This document shows, piece after piece, positions 1-7,362 of a DNA stretch of 16,127 nucleotides. A program made the position numbers and the translations under genes. The notes below the pieces were generated by a model. It was not told where the DNA came from. It did not search any database and worked only from the letters and a program-made list of their open reading frames with translations. Origin of the DNA: Nitrospinae bacterium RIFCSPLOWO2_12_39_16 (GTDB lineage Bacteria; Nitrospinota; Nitrospinia; UBA9942); the NCBI GenBank assembly GCA_001805005.1, contig MHDO01000071.1:1-16127 (forward strand), written 5' to 3'. The stretch's first letter is position 1, and every line of letters begins with the position of its first letter.

Positions 1-1053
1 CTCGTCTCCCGCAAATTTATCCACATGTCCACCATGCTTCTGTATCACCTCTGTAGCCATACTGAAATATTCATTTAAAATATTAACAACATCCTCTGGC
101 TCCTTTTTCTCTGAGAATGCTGTAAATCCCCTTATGTCAGCAAACATAACTGTAACATTTAACTTTTTACCCTTGAGCCATTTCTCGTCAGGATTCTGGA
201 GTATCATATCAACAATCTCTGGTGTTACATATTTGCCGAATGAATCCTGAATAATCTCTTTCTTTCTTAAGCCATCAGCCATGTCATTAAATGCCAGTGT
301 CAAATCGCCAAGCTCATCATTACTCGTAATATCTATTATATATTTAAAATTTCCATTCTTAATCTCTCTTGTTCCCTCTACAAGTTTGTGAATGGGCTCT
401 GAAAATAGGGTGCCTATTAAGAACGACATTCCAATTCCGATTACTATAAATAAAACTGTAATCGCCATGACAAATAATTTTACCTCACCTATATTCTTCT
501 CCAGAGTTTCAAGGGAAATGCCTATATGAATAGTCCCTATGGATACCTTCTGATATTCTATAGGCATGGAGAAATCAAGAATCTCTGCTTCACCCTCTTT
601 ATATTTCAAGATTTCAAGGTCTCTATCCTTTTTCAATTCCATTGTATCCTTCAAAGGCTCATATTCTTTATCAACTTTATTGATGTCCGTATGAACCTTG
701 ATAACCCCTTTTTTATCTATGACCATCGCATAGACTATATCCTTGTTTTTAGATATCTCTTCAATGAGTATATTAAGTGATGCCTCATCATTCTCAAGAA
801 GTGGAATAGAACAGTTATTTGATAGGTTGTTGAGGATAGTAGTACCAAAACTTACCATTTGTTTTGTAAATTGACTTCTCTGTTCTTTGAAAACCAGATA
901 GCTGGAGAAGAACATAATCATGACTATTAAACTAGTAATAAAAACGGAGAATTTGAGTCTTATTGGTATTCTTCTTTTCTTTAATCGCTCGATCTTAATT
1001 ATCGTTTTTTCGTCAAGAATTTCGCTTAGGTTTTTAATTTTCTTTCTAAACAT
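1..1053 (-). CDS. Membrane-anchored class III adenylate/guanylate cyclase with HAMP domain (3' part missing)
   Basis: Sensor protein that should make cAMP or cGMP in response to a signal outside the membrane. The 351 visible residues start at the ATG whose complement is at 1051-1053. Order: basic N-terminus, transmembrane helix about residues 35-55, extracytoplasmic sensor region about 56-192 (Cache-like size, not firmly assigned), second helix about 193-215, HAMP about 216-268, linker with FGKYVTPEIV at 272-281, then the catalytic domain from about 297. The motif VMFADIRGFT holds the first metal-binding Asp (D306). KFAGDE, at the window edge, holds the second (D350). The residues that choose ATP or GTP and the transition-state Asn/Arg lie beyond the edge, so the nucleotide cannot be called. 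It is divergent from the M28 peptidase gene with only 43 bp between the start codons. Confidence 0.93.
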   Translation of the reverse strand, partial: MFRKKIKNLSEILDEKTIIKIERLKKRRIPIRLKFSVFITSLIVMIMFFSSYLVFKEQRSQFTKQMVSFGTTILNNLSNNCSIPLLENDEASLNILIEEISKNKDIVYAMVIDKKGVIKVHTDINKVDKEYEPLKDTMELKKDRDLEILKYKEGEAEILDFSMPIEYQKVSIGTIHIGISLETLEKNIGEVKLFVMAITVLFIVIGIGMSFLIGTLFSEPIHKLVEGTREIKNGNFKYIIDITSNDELGDLTLAFNDMADGLRKKEIIQDSFGKYVTPEIVDMILQNPDEKWLKGKKLNVTVMFADIRGFTAFSEKKEPEDVVNILNEYFSMATEVIQKHGGHVDKFAGDE

Positions 1054-1059
1054 AATTGC

Positions 1060-1088
1060 TTGATAATATATGAATACTTTTTTATAAT
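1060..1088 (+). promoter_or_regulatory. Sigma70-type promoter of the M28 peptidase gene
   Basis: TTGATA (1060-1065), a 17-bp spacer, then a perfect TATAAT (1083-1088). The predicted transcription start, about 6-8 nt after the -10 box, falls at about 1094-1096. This is at or just before the ATG at 1097, so the mRNA may be leaderless. No Shine-Dalgarno sequence precedes the ATG. The -35 box lies only 6 bp from the divergent cyclase start codon. Confidence 0.6.
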
Positions 1089-1096
1089 CGGACAAG

Positions 1097-2581
1097 ATGC
1101 GTAAATTCAAAATCTATTTTTTCATTATAACCCTCTCTCTTATTTACTGCAATATATTATACGGAGAGGAATCTGCCTTATCTCCACAGTTACCAGAAAT
1201 CTCTAAAGAAAACATTCTAAAACATATCATATATTTGGCATCAAAAGAGACTGAGGGCAGACTAATGGGAAGTTCCGGCAGTCAAAAGACGAGGGAATAT
1301 ATTGAAGGTCTATTTTCTGAATATGGGCTTGTGCCTCCTGATAAATACTCAGGCTACTTACAATCCTTTGAGATAAAAGTAAGGCATTTGAGCAGTGATA
1401 ATCATCTGTCTATAGGCAGTAAAATATTTGAACAGAAGTGGAATTTCATTCCTCTTTATTTTTCAGGAGAGGGTGAGGTATCAGGAGTTACATGCCTATC
1501 AAACTATGGACTTAATATAGATGCTTATAAAAGATGTAAGGATAAGATAGTTGTTGTATTAGATGATACAATCAACGAAGGTGGAAAGAGAAATGAATTG
1601 CTAATGAAAAAGGCTAAACTTGCACAGGAGAGTGGTGTAAAAGGGTTGATAATTGTTACAAAGTCAGTTTATGCAATTTACAATGAATTGACTACTTTCC
1701 CAGAATTCATTCCTCCGGCTTACCAAAAAAGGTGGAAATCCCAACATCCATCAATGACAGATACATTATTGGAGATTAAAACCACCTCTACGGTTTCAAG
1801 ATTAAAGATGCCATCTATCACTATACCTGTTGTTATGGCTATATTAGAGGGGGAAAATTCAATGGAAGGTTTTACTGTAAATATAAAAATAAAATTTAAT
1901 GATAGAACTATCATAGGCAAAAATATTGTTGGACTTATAAAAGGTAAATCAGATGAAGTTATTATTATTAGCGCACATTATGACCACCTTGGTAGAGATA
2001 AAGAGGGGAACATATTTTATGGTGCTGATGACAATGGAACAGGTGTAGCCGCACTCCTTGAAATAGCATCAGCCTTTGCAAAGATAAAGGATAAACTAAA
2101 AAGGAGTATTCTATTCATTGCCTTTGATGGTGAGGAGTGGGGGCTTAAGGGTGCAAAGGCTTATGTTGAAAACCCCGCTTTCCCTTATAAAAAGACAGTT
2201 GCAATGCTAAACATGGACACAATAGGAAGGAATAAACCTGATGAGATATACATCCTCGGCTCTTTGAAAAACCCGGATTTGAAAGGATTAAATGACAGGG
2301 TGAATGAGAAAATTGGATTAAAACTCCTTGATACAATAGAATTCGCCTTTGATTACGGGAGCGACCACTACCCATTTTATGAAAAGGGTATTCCTTCAAT
2401 AGACTATACATCCAGCTACCATGAGGATTTTCACAAGATTACTGATACAGTTGAAAAGGTAAATATAGATAAGGTATCAAAAGTGGCTGAACTTGTATTT
2501 AAAGTAACCTATGAAATTGCTGCTACTGATATTAAATTTGACAAGCCAAAGAAGGTTTATGTTCCATTTCCAAAGAAATAA
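1097..2581 (+). CDS. Secreted M28-family zinc aminopeptidase/metallopeptidase
   Basis: Zinc-dependent exopeptidase expected to act outside the cytoplasm on peptides. An N-terminal signal peptide (basic MRKFK, hydrophobic core about 6-21) is followed by a long region about 30-275 that includes a PA-like insert, then the M28 catalytic domain about 276-475. Visible catalytic features: H294 in SAHYDH, the metal-bridging Asp in GADDNGTG (about 311-312), catalytic/ligand Glu pair E346-E347 in DGEEWGL, D374 in NMDTIGR, and a late His in the segment YHEDFHKITDT, most likely H446. All expected ligands are present, so it should be active. The length of 494 aa suits a PA-containing M28 enzyme. The exact substrate cannot be read from sequence. 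The transcript may be leaderless (promoter at 1060-1088). The next gene starts 119 bp downstream, and no clear terminator lies between. Confidence 0.92.
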   Translation: MRKFKIYFFIITLSLIYCNILYGEESALSPQLPEISKENILKHIIYLASKETEGRLMGSSGSQKTREYIEGLFSEYGLVPPDKYSGYLQSFEIKVRHLSSDNHLSIGSKIFEQKWNFIPLYFSGEGEVSGVTCLSNYGLNIDAYKRCKDKIVVVLDDTINEGGKRNELLMKKAKLAQESGVKGLIIVTKSVYAIYNELTTFPEFIPPAYQKRWKSQHPSMTDTLLEIKTTSTVSRLKMPSITIPVVMAILEGENSMEGFTVNIKIKFNDRTIIGKNIVGLIKGKSDEVIIISAHYDHLGRDKEGNIFYGADDNGTGVAALLEIASAFAKIKDKLKRSILFIAFDGEEWGLKGAKAYVENPAFPYKKTVAMLNMDTIGRNKPDEIYILGSLKNPDLKGLNDRVNEKIGLKLLDTIEFAFDYGSDHYPFYEKGIPSIDYTSSYHEDFHKITDTVEKVNIDKVSKVAELVFKVTYEIAATDIKFDKPKKVYVPFPKK

Positions 2582-2677
2582 GCAATCCATAATGCTTGAG
2601 CAAAACCACTAAAACACAGAAATTAACTGAATCTATAAGATTTTTAAAATAATAATACCGCTGTTGTTCTATTGATG

Positions 2678-2683
2678 TATAAT
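2678..2683 (+). promoter_or_regulatory. Possible -10 box of the membrane protein gene
   Basis: A perfect TATAAT lies 17 bp before the ATG at 2701. The -35 region (2655-2660, ATACCG) does not match the consensus. If used, the leader would be only about 10 nt and has no Shine-Dalgarno sequence. The remainder of the 2582-2700 gap shows nothing recognisable. Confidence 0.35.
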
Positions 2684-2700
2684 TTGAATTCATAAATGCT

Positions 2701-3576
2701 ATGACAAAAACAAATGGAAGGATCATTATAACTACTATAGTTATTATCGGGTTGGGTATATTCATACATTTTAAAATCCCTGATGTAAAACCTTATGAAA
2801 AAGGGAATATGAAGGTCATCTTTGTGCCCGATGATGACTCACCCGAAAATCGAAGACAGCTTATAACTCTATCAGCCTTTAATGTAAAGGAAGGTATAGA
2901 TATAAAAGAGGTGAGGGTATTTTACAAAAAGGTAAGGACAGAAGAGTTTAAAAAGAGTGTAATGCTGAGGACGAAGGATGGTTCTACTTATGCAGATTAT
3001 CTACCGGGACTCTCAAAGGGCGAAAGATGGTTTTATTATATAGAGGCAGAGGATACAACAGGCAATATTCTGAGCATACCTGAAAGAGTCAAAGAAGAAG
3101 AGAGACAGATAAATTTCTATGTTACATTTGAGGGAACTGCAGACCGCATCCTCTTTATCTCCCATATTGTATTAGCTATTACAGCCGTTATTCTCTGGAT
3201 TCACTCTGTATTTTATGCAGTAAATTACCTTATTACTAAAGAGAGGCATAACATTAGATTAGCCTTCTGCTCAGTCCTTTATGGCACTACATCATTCTTT
3301 GTCTTCGCATTCCCTGTCGGAGGATATATCGCCCATCAGGTCTTCGGGCAGGCTTGGAGCGGTGCCCCATTCGGGTGGGATATTACAGATAACAAATCCC
3401 TGATTACATTCTTATATTACGTTATCCTTATCTATCTAATGAAAGGTGAATTTTATGAATTAGAGGTTGGGAAGGGGAATGTAATCAGCGACAATAATTT
3501 TTCCTATCTTGTGATTTTAGGTATTATATTAACTATCGTAGTTTACAACATCCCCCACAGCTATTTTATCCAGTAA
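2701..3576 (+). CDS. Polytopic membrane protein with one extracytoplasmic domain, function unknown
   Basis: I do not recognise a named family. The 291-residue protein has an N-terminal membrane anchor (about 8-25), a soluble domain about 26-148, and four further hydrophobic helices (about 149-175, 187-207, 233-247, 268-285). The soluble domain ends in a stretch like GERWFYYIEAEDTTG. This is typical of beta-sandwich (fibronectin/Ig-like) folds, so an extracytoplasmic beta-sandwich is a reasonable inference. Between helices 3 and 4 lies a polar, aromatic-rich loop, FGQAWSGAPFGWDITDNKS, which looks conserved-motif-like and could be a functional site. No catalytic motif is visible. The gene lies 119 bp behind the M28 gene on the same strand and converges with rpsU (9 bp between stop codons). 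The start has no Shine-Dalgarno sequence; the ATG is the first in frame. Confidence 0.75.
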   Translation: MTKTNGRIIITTIVIIGLGIFIHFKIPDVKPYEKGNMKVIFVPDDDSPENRRQLITLSAFNVKEGIDIKEVRVFYKKVRTEEFKKSVMLRTKDGSTYADYLPGLSKGERWFYYIEAEDTTGNILSIPERVKEEERQINFYVTFEGTADRILFISHIVLAITAVILWIHSVFYAVNYLITKERHNIRLAFCSVLYGTTSFFVFAFPVGGYIAHQVFGQAWSGAPFGWDITDNKSLITFLYYVILIYLMKGEFYELEVGKGNVISDNNFSYLVILGIILTIVVYNIPHSYFIQ

Positions 3577-3585
3577 AGTAACCTT

Positions 3586-3768
3586 TTACCAACTCACTGT
3601 CTTAAATTTTCGCCTCTTCGCCTCCTTCTGTTTTCGCTTTCTCTTGTCGCTGGGCCTCTCATAAGCTTCCCGATTCCGAAGCTCCCGCATTATGCCATCC
3701 TGAGAGAGTTTCCTCTTTAGAATTCTTAAGGCCTTTTCAACCTGATTATTAAAAACCCTTACTTCCAT
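3586..3768 (-). CDS. rpsU: 30S ribosomal protein S21
   Basis: Small-subunit protein bS21, which helps 30S subunits initiate on mRNA. The 60-residue product starts MEVRVFNNQVEKALRILKRK and has the arginine/lysine-rich tail (RPSDKRKRKQKEAKRRKFK) typical of the family; the length is normal. AAGGAG lies a few bases before the ATG. It follows the RRM gene by 39 bp on the same strand with no terminator between, so the two should be co-transcribed. The same pairing of an RRM RNA-binding protein with S21 is known from cold-regulated clusters in cyanobacteria, which suggests a shared role in translation under stress. That role is inferred here. The gene converges with the upstream plus-strand membrane protein gene. 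Confidence 0.97.
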   Translation of the reverse strand: MEVRVFNNQVEKALRILKRKLSQDGIMRELRNREAYERPSDKRKRKQKEAKRRKFKTVSW

Positions 3769-3807
3769 TTATCTCCTTATTAGAGTCTAAGCATTTACAA
3801 ACCGAAA

Positions 3808-4116
3808 TTAAAATCTGCGGCCTCTTCCTCCACCGCCACCGCCAAAACCACCACCGCTCCTCTTTGGAGCCTGCGGCCTTGCCTCATTAACAATCAACTT
3901 TCTTTCACCCAGTGTGTACCCGTTAAACATGGATACTGCCTTATCTGCCTCATCCTGTGTGGCGAATTCAACAAAACCAAATCCCTTTGAACGTCCGGAA
4001 TATTGGTCATTGATTATCTTAACAGACTCAATATTGCCAGCCTGACTGAATAGAGTATTCAAATCATCCTCTGTTGTCTGATAGGATATATTTCCTACAT
4101 ATAGTTTCTTTGCCAT
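3808..4116 (-). CDS. Glycine-rich RRM RNA-binding protein (Rbp-like)
   Basis: Single-stranded RNA-binding protein with one RNA recognition motif. RNP2 is LYVGNI (residues 5-10) and RNP1 is KGFGFVEF (44-51). Both carry the aromatic residues that stack on RNA bases. After the RRM (about 3-81) comes a short Gly/Arg tail (GGGFGGGGGGRGR, about 88-100), as in cyanobacterial Rbp and plant glycine-rich proteins. Length is 102 aa. A strong ribosome binding site (GGGGGTG) precedes the ATG. It is first in an operon with rpsU. A consensus promoter lies about 110 bp upstream, and a terminator-like hairpin with a U-run sits between that promoter and the ribosome binding site. Expression is therefore probably controlled in the leader. 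The RNA targets are unknown; cold or growth-phase control is a family-based guess. Confidence 0.95.
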   Translation of the reverse strand: MAKKLYVGNISYQTTEDDLNTLFSQAGNIESVKIINDQYSGRSKGFGFVEFATQDEADKAVSMFNGYTLGERKLIVNEARPQAPKRSGGGFGGGGGGRGRRF

Positions 4117-4139
4117 TATCTTTCACCCCCTTTCCTGTT

Positions 4140-4187
4140 AAAAAATAAAAAACCTCAGAACCTTTTTAGAAAGATTTCTGAGGTTTT
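4140..4187 (-). terminator. Intrinsic-terminator-like hairpin in the leader of the RRM-rpsU operon (candidate attenuator)
   Basis: A perfect 12-bp inverted repeat, AAAACCTCAGAA (4149-4160) against TTCTGAGGTTTT (4176-4187), has a 15-nt loop that can itself pair CUUU with AAAG. Read on the minus strand, the 3' arm runs into a U-tract interrupted by one A (4152-4140). No minus-strand gene lies upstream, because the next gene (tdh) is on the plus strand. The hairpin therefore does not end another gene's transcript. It lies between the operon's own promoter and its ribosome binding site. Confidence 0.7.
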
Positions 4188-4217
4188 AAGAGCAAAACAA
4201 CGAAAACTTTCATACAT
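4155..4217 (-). CDS. Possible leader peptide in the RRM-rpsU leader
   Basis: A 20-codon frame, MYESFRCFALKTSEIFLKRF, opens at the predicted transcription start. Its stop codon lies inside the 3' arm of the terminator-like hairpin. A ribosome translating to the end would block that hairpin. There is no Shine-Dalgarno sequence, so translation would have to be leaderless. An open frame this short could easily be chance. Confidence 0.22.
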   Translation of the reverse strand: MYESFRCFALKTSEIFLKRF

Positions 4218-4225
4218 TATTAACA

Positions 4226-4255
4226 ATAATACTAACAAGAAATAGATAATGTCAA
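4226..4255 (-). promoter_or_regulatory. Sigma70-type promoter of the RRM-rpsU operon
   Basis: On the minus strand a perfect TTGACA (complement at 4250-4255) is separated by 18 bp from TATTAT (complement at 4226-4231). The predicted transcription start at about 4217-4220 gives a leader of roughly 100 nt before the RRM start codon, most of it taken up by the hairpin. Confidence 0.65.
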
Positions 4256-4341
4256 GATAAAAATCATGCTGGACTTTCTTTAAATTGAATAATAGAATCT
4301 ATCTGCCAATTATAACCAATTGCAGAAAGGGGTGTTTTAAT

Positions 4342-5382
4342 GTGAAGGCAGTTATCAAAAGAAAATCTGCAAAGGGCATGGAATTTGTTGATGCACCTGT
4401 CCAAAAGATAGGCTTAAGGGATGTACTTATTAAAGTAAGTATCGCTTCTATATGCGGCACTGATGTCCACATCTATGACTGGTCTCGGTGGGCACAAAAC
4501 CGCTTTAAACCTCCAAGGATTATAGGGCATGAATTTGTTGGAACTGTTACAAGGATTGGAGAAGAGGTAACCCATGTCCAAATTGGTGACCGCGTCTCTG
4601 CCGAAAGCCATCTATACTGCGGCAATTGTTACCAGTGTCAGAACGGTTATATAGAGGTATGTCAGAATTATAAGTTACTTGGAGTTGACCATAACGGCAC
4701 ATTTGCTGAATTCCTTGTCTTACCCGAGCATGTCCTCTGGAAAAATGACCCTAATATTCCTGATGATTTTGCAACTATACAGGAGCCATTTGGAAATGCG
4801 GTTGATACAGTCCTTTCAGAAGATATATCCGCAAAGACAGTCTTAATCCTTGGGGCAGGGCCAATTGGACTCTTTGCTACAGGTATTGCAAAGGCAAGCG
4901 GGGCATCATTAATTATCCTCTCAGACCCGAATGACTATCGTTTAAATATCGGCAAAAAAATGGGTGCTAATATTACAGCGAATCCTAAAAAACATGATAT
5001 TGTCAAACTTGTTCTTGAGGCTACAAAAAATAATGGAGTGGATGTAGTGCTTGAATTTTCGGGTAGTAATCAGGCATTGAATCAGGGACTTAAGGCTATT
5101 ACACCCGGCGGAAGACTATCCCTTCTTGGTATTTATGAAAGAAGGGTGAATATTGATTTAAACAAAGAGGTCATTTTCAAAAAAATCAGGATTTATGGGA
5201 TAACCGGCCGCAAAGTATTTTCCACATGGTATAAAACTTCACGATTTTTATCTTCAGGGCTTGTTAATGTTAATCCAATTATCACCCACCAGTTTCCATT
5301 GAAGGATTATGAAAAGGGTATGAAACTGATGAGAGATGGAAAGTGCGGTAAGGTTATTTTAAAAGTTGATGGACAAGCTTAA
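4342..5382 (+). CDS. tdh: L-threonine 3-dehydrogenase
   Basis: Zinc-containing medium-chain dehydrogenase that oxidises L-threonine to 2-amino-3-ketobutyrate with NAD+. I take the GTG at 4342 as the start: AGAAAGGGGTG lies 7 nt upstream, and the protein then begins MKAVIK with 346 residues, close to the usual 341-ish. With this start the zinc ligands fall at the classical positions: catalytic C38, H63, E64 and structural C93, C96, C99, C107. The Rossmann motif GAGPIGLFA follows at about 171-179. An upstream in-frame TTG at 4285 would add 19 unconserved residues and has no ribosome binding site. The gene overlaps kbl by 14 bp, the usual operon for threonine breakdown. No feature suggests loss of function. 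Confidence 0.96.
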   Translation: MKAVIKRKSAKGMEFVDAPVQKIGLRDVLIKVSIASICGTDVHIYDWSRWAQNRFKPPRIIGHEFVGTVTRIGEEVTHVQIGDRVSAESHLYCGNCYQCQNGYIEVCQNYKLLGVDHNGTFAEFLVLPEHVLWKNDPNIPDDFATIQEPFGNAVDTVLSEDISAKTVLILGAGPIGLFATGIAKASGASLIILSDPNDYRLNIGKKMGANITANPKKHDIVKLVLEATKNNGVDVVLEFSGSNQALNQGLKAITPGGRLSLLGIYERRVNIDLNKEVIFKKIRIYGITGRKVFSTWYKTSRFLSSGLVNVNPIITHQFPLKDYEKGMKLMRDGKCGKVILKVDGQA

Positions 5383-6544
5383 TTTTATTAACGAAGAACT
5401 AATAAAACTCAAAGAGACGGGGTTATTAATTAATATCCGCACTATTGAGAGTCCACAGGGTTCATGGATTACTGTAGATGGAAAGGAGGTATTAAATCTA
5501 TGTTCAAATAACTATCTCGGATTTGCAAATGACCCAAAACTAAAATCAGCATCCCAAAAGGCTATAGAAAATTATGGTGTAGGGCCTGCAGCAGTAAGGA
5601 CTATTGCCGGGACAACAACACTTCACAAAGAACTTGAACATAAACTTGCTGCTTTTAAAGGTGTAGAAAGCACCTTATCTTTTCAATCAGGATTCTGTGC
5701 AAACCTTGCTGTCATCCCTGCAATTGTTGGTGAAGGGGATGTTGTCTTTTCAGATGAACTAAACCATGCAAGTATTATTGATGGATGTCGTCTATCCAAA
5801 GCAAAGACTATCAGATATGAGCATTGTAATATAAAAGACCTTAAGGCAAAAATATCTGCTGAAAAGGATGTAAAACGAAGGCTTATTATTACAGATGGTA
5901 TCTTCAGTATGGAAGGGGATATTGCACCACTGCCTGAAATAGTAAATGTTGCTGAAAAATATGATGCCATTATAATGGTGGACGATGCACATGGAGAAGG
6001 TGTTTTGGGGAGGGGAGGCAGGGGTATTGTTGACCACTTCAACCTGCACGGCAAAGTTGACATAGAGGTAGGCACAATGTCAAAGGCATTTGGTGTTGTC
6101 GGCGGCTACATTGCAGGAAGCAAAAGAATAACTGATTATCTCGCACAAAAGGGGCGGCCATTTCTATTCTCAAGTGCAGCAACATCTGCTGATGTATCTG
6201 CGTGTATTACTGCAGTGGAGACCCTGACAGCCTCAGATATTCTTGTTAAGAAACTCTGGGAAAATACTGAATTTTTTCAGGAGAAGATGAGGCATATCGG
6301 ATTTAATCTTGGAAATACAAAAACACCCATCACACCTGTTATGATAGGAGATGCCAAGATTGCCAAAGAATTCAGCCAGAAGTTGTTTGAATCTGGCATC
6401 TTTGCACAGTCAATCGGCTACCCGACAGTTCCTATGGGTAAGGCTCGTCTCCGCGTAATGCTTTCCGCCACACACAGTAAGGAAGACCTTATTTTTGCAA
6501 TAGAGAATTTTGAGAAGATTGGGAGGTCTTTAGGGCTTCTCTGA
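5369..6544 (+). CDS. kbl: 2-amino-3-ketobutyrate CoA ligase (glycine C-acetyltransferase)
   Basis: PLP enzyme of the alpha-oxoamine synthase family. It cleaves 2-amino-3-ketobutyrate with CoA into glycine and acetyl-CoA, completing the step begun by Tdh. I start it at the ATG at 5369; a TTG directly before it is less likely. It has 391 residues. Visible active-site features: NNYLG near 47-51, H133 in NHASIIDG, VDDAHG (203-209) with the Asp and His that hold PLP, and the PLP-binding K239 in GTMSKAFG. Sequence alone could also fit BioF, another oxoamine synthase, but overlap with tdh makes Kbl the clear choice. The 3' end overlaps the convergent hydrolase gene by 56 bp. Confidence 0.95.
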   Translation: MDKLNFINEELIKLKETGLLINIRTIESPQGSWITVDGKEVLNLCSNNYLGFANDPKLKSASQKAIENYGVGPAAVRTIAGTTTLHKELEHKLAAFKGVESTLSFQSGFCANLAVIPAIVGEGDVVFSDELNHASIIDGCRLSKAKTIRYEHCNIKDLKAKISAEKDVKRRLIITDGIFSMEGDIAPLPEIVNVAEKYDAIIMVDDAHGEGVLGRGGRGIVDHFNLHGKVDIEVGTMSKAFGVVGGYIAGSKRITDYLAQKGRPFLFSSAATSADVSACITAVETLTASDILVKKLWENTEFFQEKMRHIGFNLGNTKTPITPVMIGDAKIAKEFSQKLFESGIFAQSIGYPTVPMGKARLRVMLSATHSKEDLIFAIENFEKIGRSLGLL

Positions 6545-7361
6545 TAATTTTATACACTGAACGGCTAAACAGAAGTCCCACATGACCAATATAATTCATT
6601 TCAATATTATCAGCCCCTTCCAGTTTACTATACTCATAGGGGATTACCATTTCATCAAAGGTTGTGTAGATTGCAGTAGCCCTAATACCTGCTGGTGGCA
6701 TGCTTAATTTTTTTAAAAATGCACTCTCTGGTTTCATCTCCTTACCGCACTTGCCAACAGAAAATGACCACAGTTTTGAGCCTCCAAATGGTGTCCCGAG
6801 TGTAATCAGTCTGTTAATATTCTTTGTCCCATCAAGATTATTTATATAATTAATTGCCACAAGTCCGCCCATACTGTGGCAGATTAAATCTACCTTTTCA
6901 GCACCTGTATCTTTTTTAACAGATTCTACCTTATCCTTTAGCTGCAGAGAGAAATCATCTATATTTAGCCACGGAGAGGAATAAGTAAAGAGATATACAT
7001 TTTTATATCCATCCTTATTCAACCTCTGTTTTATAGGATACATAACAAGACCACGCATCATGTATCCGTGAATAAGGATTATTGGGTTCTGTGTATCTTG
7101 AGGTGAACTGCTTTTTGGGATAAGTGATTGAAAAAGTGAGATGATATAATCTGCAACAAGAAGGTTGAGATGAGCGATTACATAGACATATTCAAGTATA
7201 AATCCAACAATGGCTTTGTAACCTTCTTTTTGAAAATCCGAGAAAATTGTTTTATCTTTGTTTTTTTCCTTATATTCATTACTATTAGAAAATTCAAACC
7301 AGCGTATTGAATAGACAATTATAAGATAGATAAGGGTTAGGGATAGAAATATACATAACAT
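6489..7361 (-). CDS. Alpha/beta hydrolase, lipase/acyltransferase-like
   Basis: Putative esterase or lipase anchored at the membrane. I chose the ATG at 7361, one nucleotide after the stop of the upstream DUF2065 gene (TAATATG), giving 290 aa. A TTG ten codons earlier is possible but would overlap that gene. An N-terminal hydrophobic helix (about residues 2-18) and a second hydrophobic stretch (about 50-80) precede the hydrolase core. The oxyanion-type motif LIHGYMMRG lies at about 96-104 and the nucleophile elbow CHSMGG at 161-166 (S163). Probable acid and base are D236 (TFDEMV) and H260 (IGHVGLL). LGTPFGGS after the elbow is typical of PGAP1/LipA-type lipases. Substrate is unknown. The last 18 codons and the stop overlap the 3' end of kbl on the other strand. 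Confidence 0.85.
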   Translation of the reverse strand: MLCIFLSLTLIYLIIVYSIRWFEFSNSNEYKEKNKDKTIFSDFQKEGYKAIVGFILEYVYVIAHLNLLVADYIISLFQSLIPKSSSPQDTQNPIILIHGYMMRGLVMYPIKQRLNKDGYKNVYLFTYSSPWLNIDDFSLQLKDKVESVKKDTGAEKVDLICHSMGGLVAINYINNLDGTKNINRLITLGTPFGGSKLWSFSVGKCGKEMKPESAFLKKLSMPPAGIRATAIYTTFDEMVIPYEYSKLEGADNIEMNYIGHVGLLFSRSVYKIIREALKTSQSSQNSLLQK

Positions 7362-7362
7362 A

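Noticed and set aside
526..780. Open frame opposite the cyclase gene
   Set aside because: It lies inside the sensor and membrane part of the cyclase on the other strand, with composition expected of a shadow frame.
5683..6075. Long open frame antisense to kbl (130 codons)
   Set aside because: It lies wholly inside the strongly conserved kbl gene, has low-complexity Ser/Pro content and no ribosome binding site; a shadow of the kbl codons.
5369..6544. Annotation of the oxoamine synthase as BioF
   Set aside because: The family motifs fit both, but overlap with tdh and absence of other biotin genes favour Kbl.
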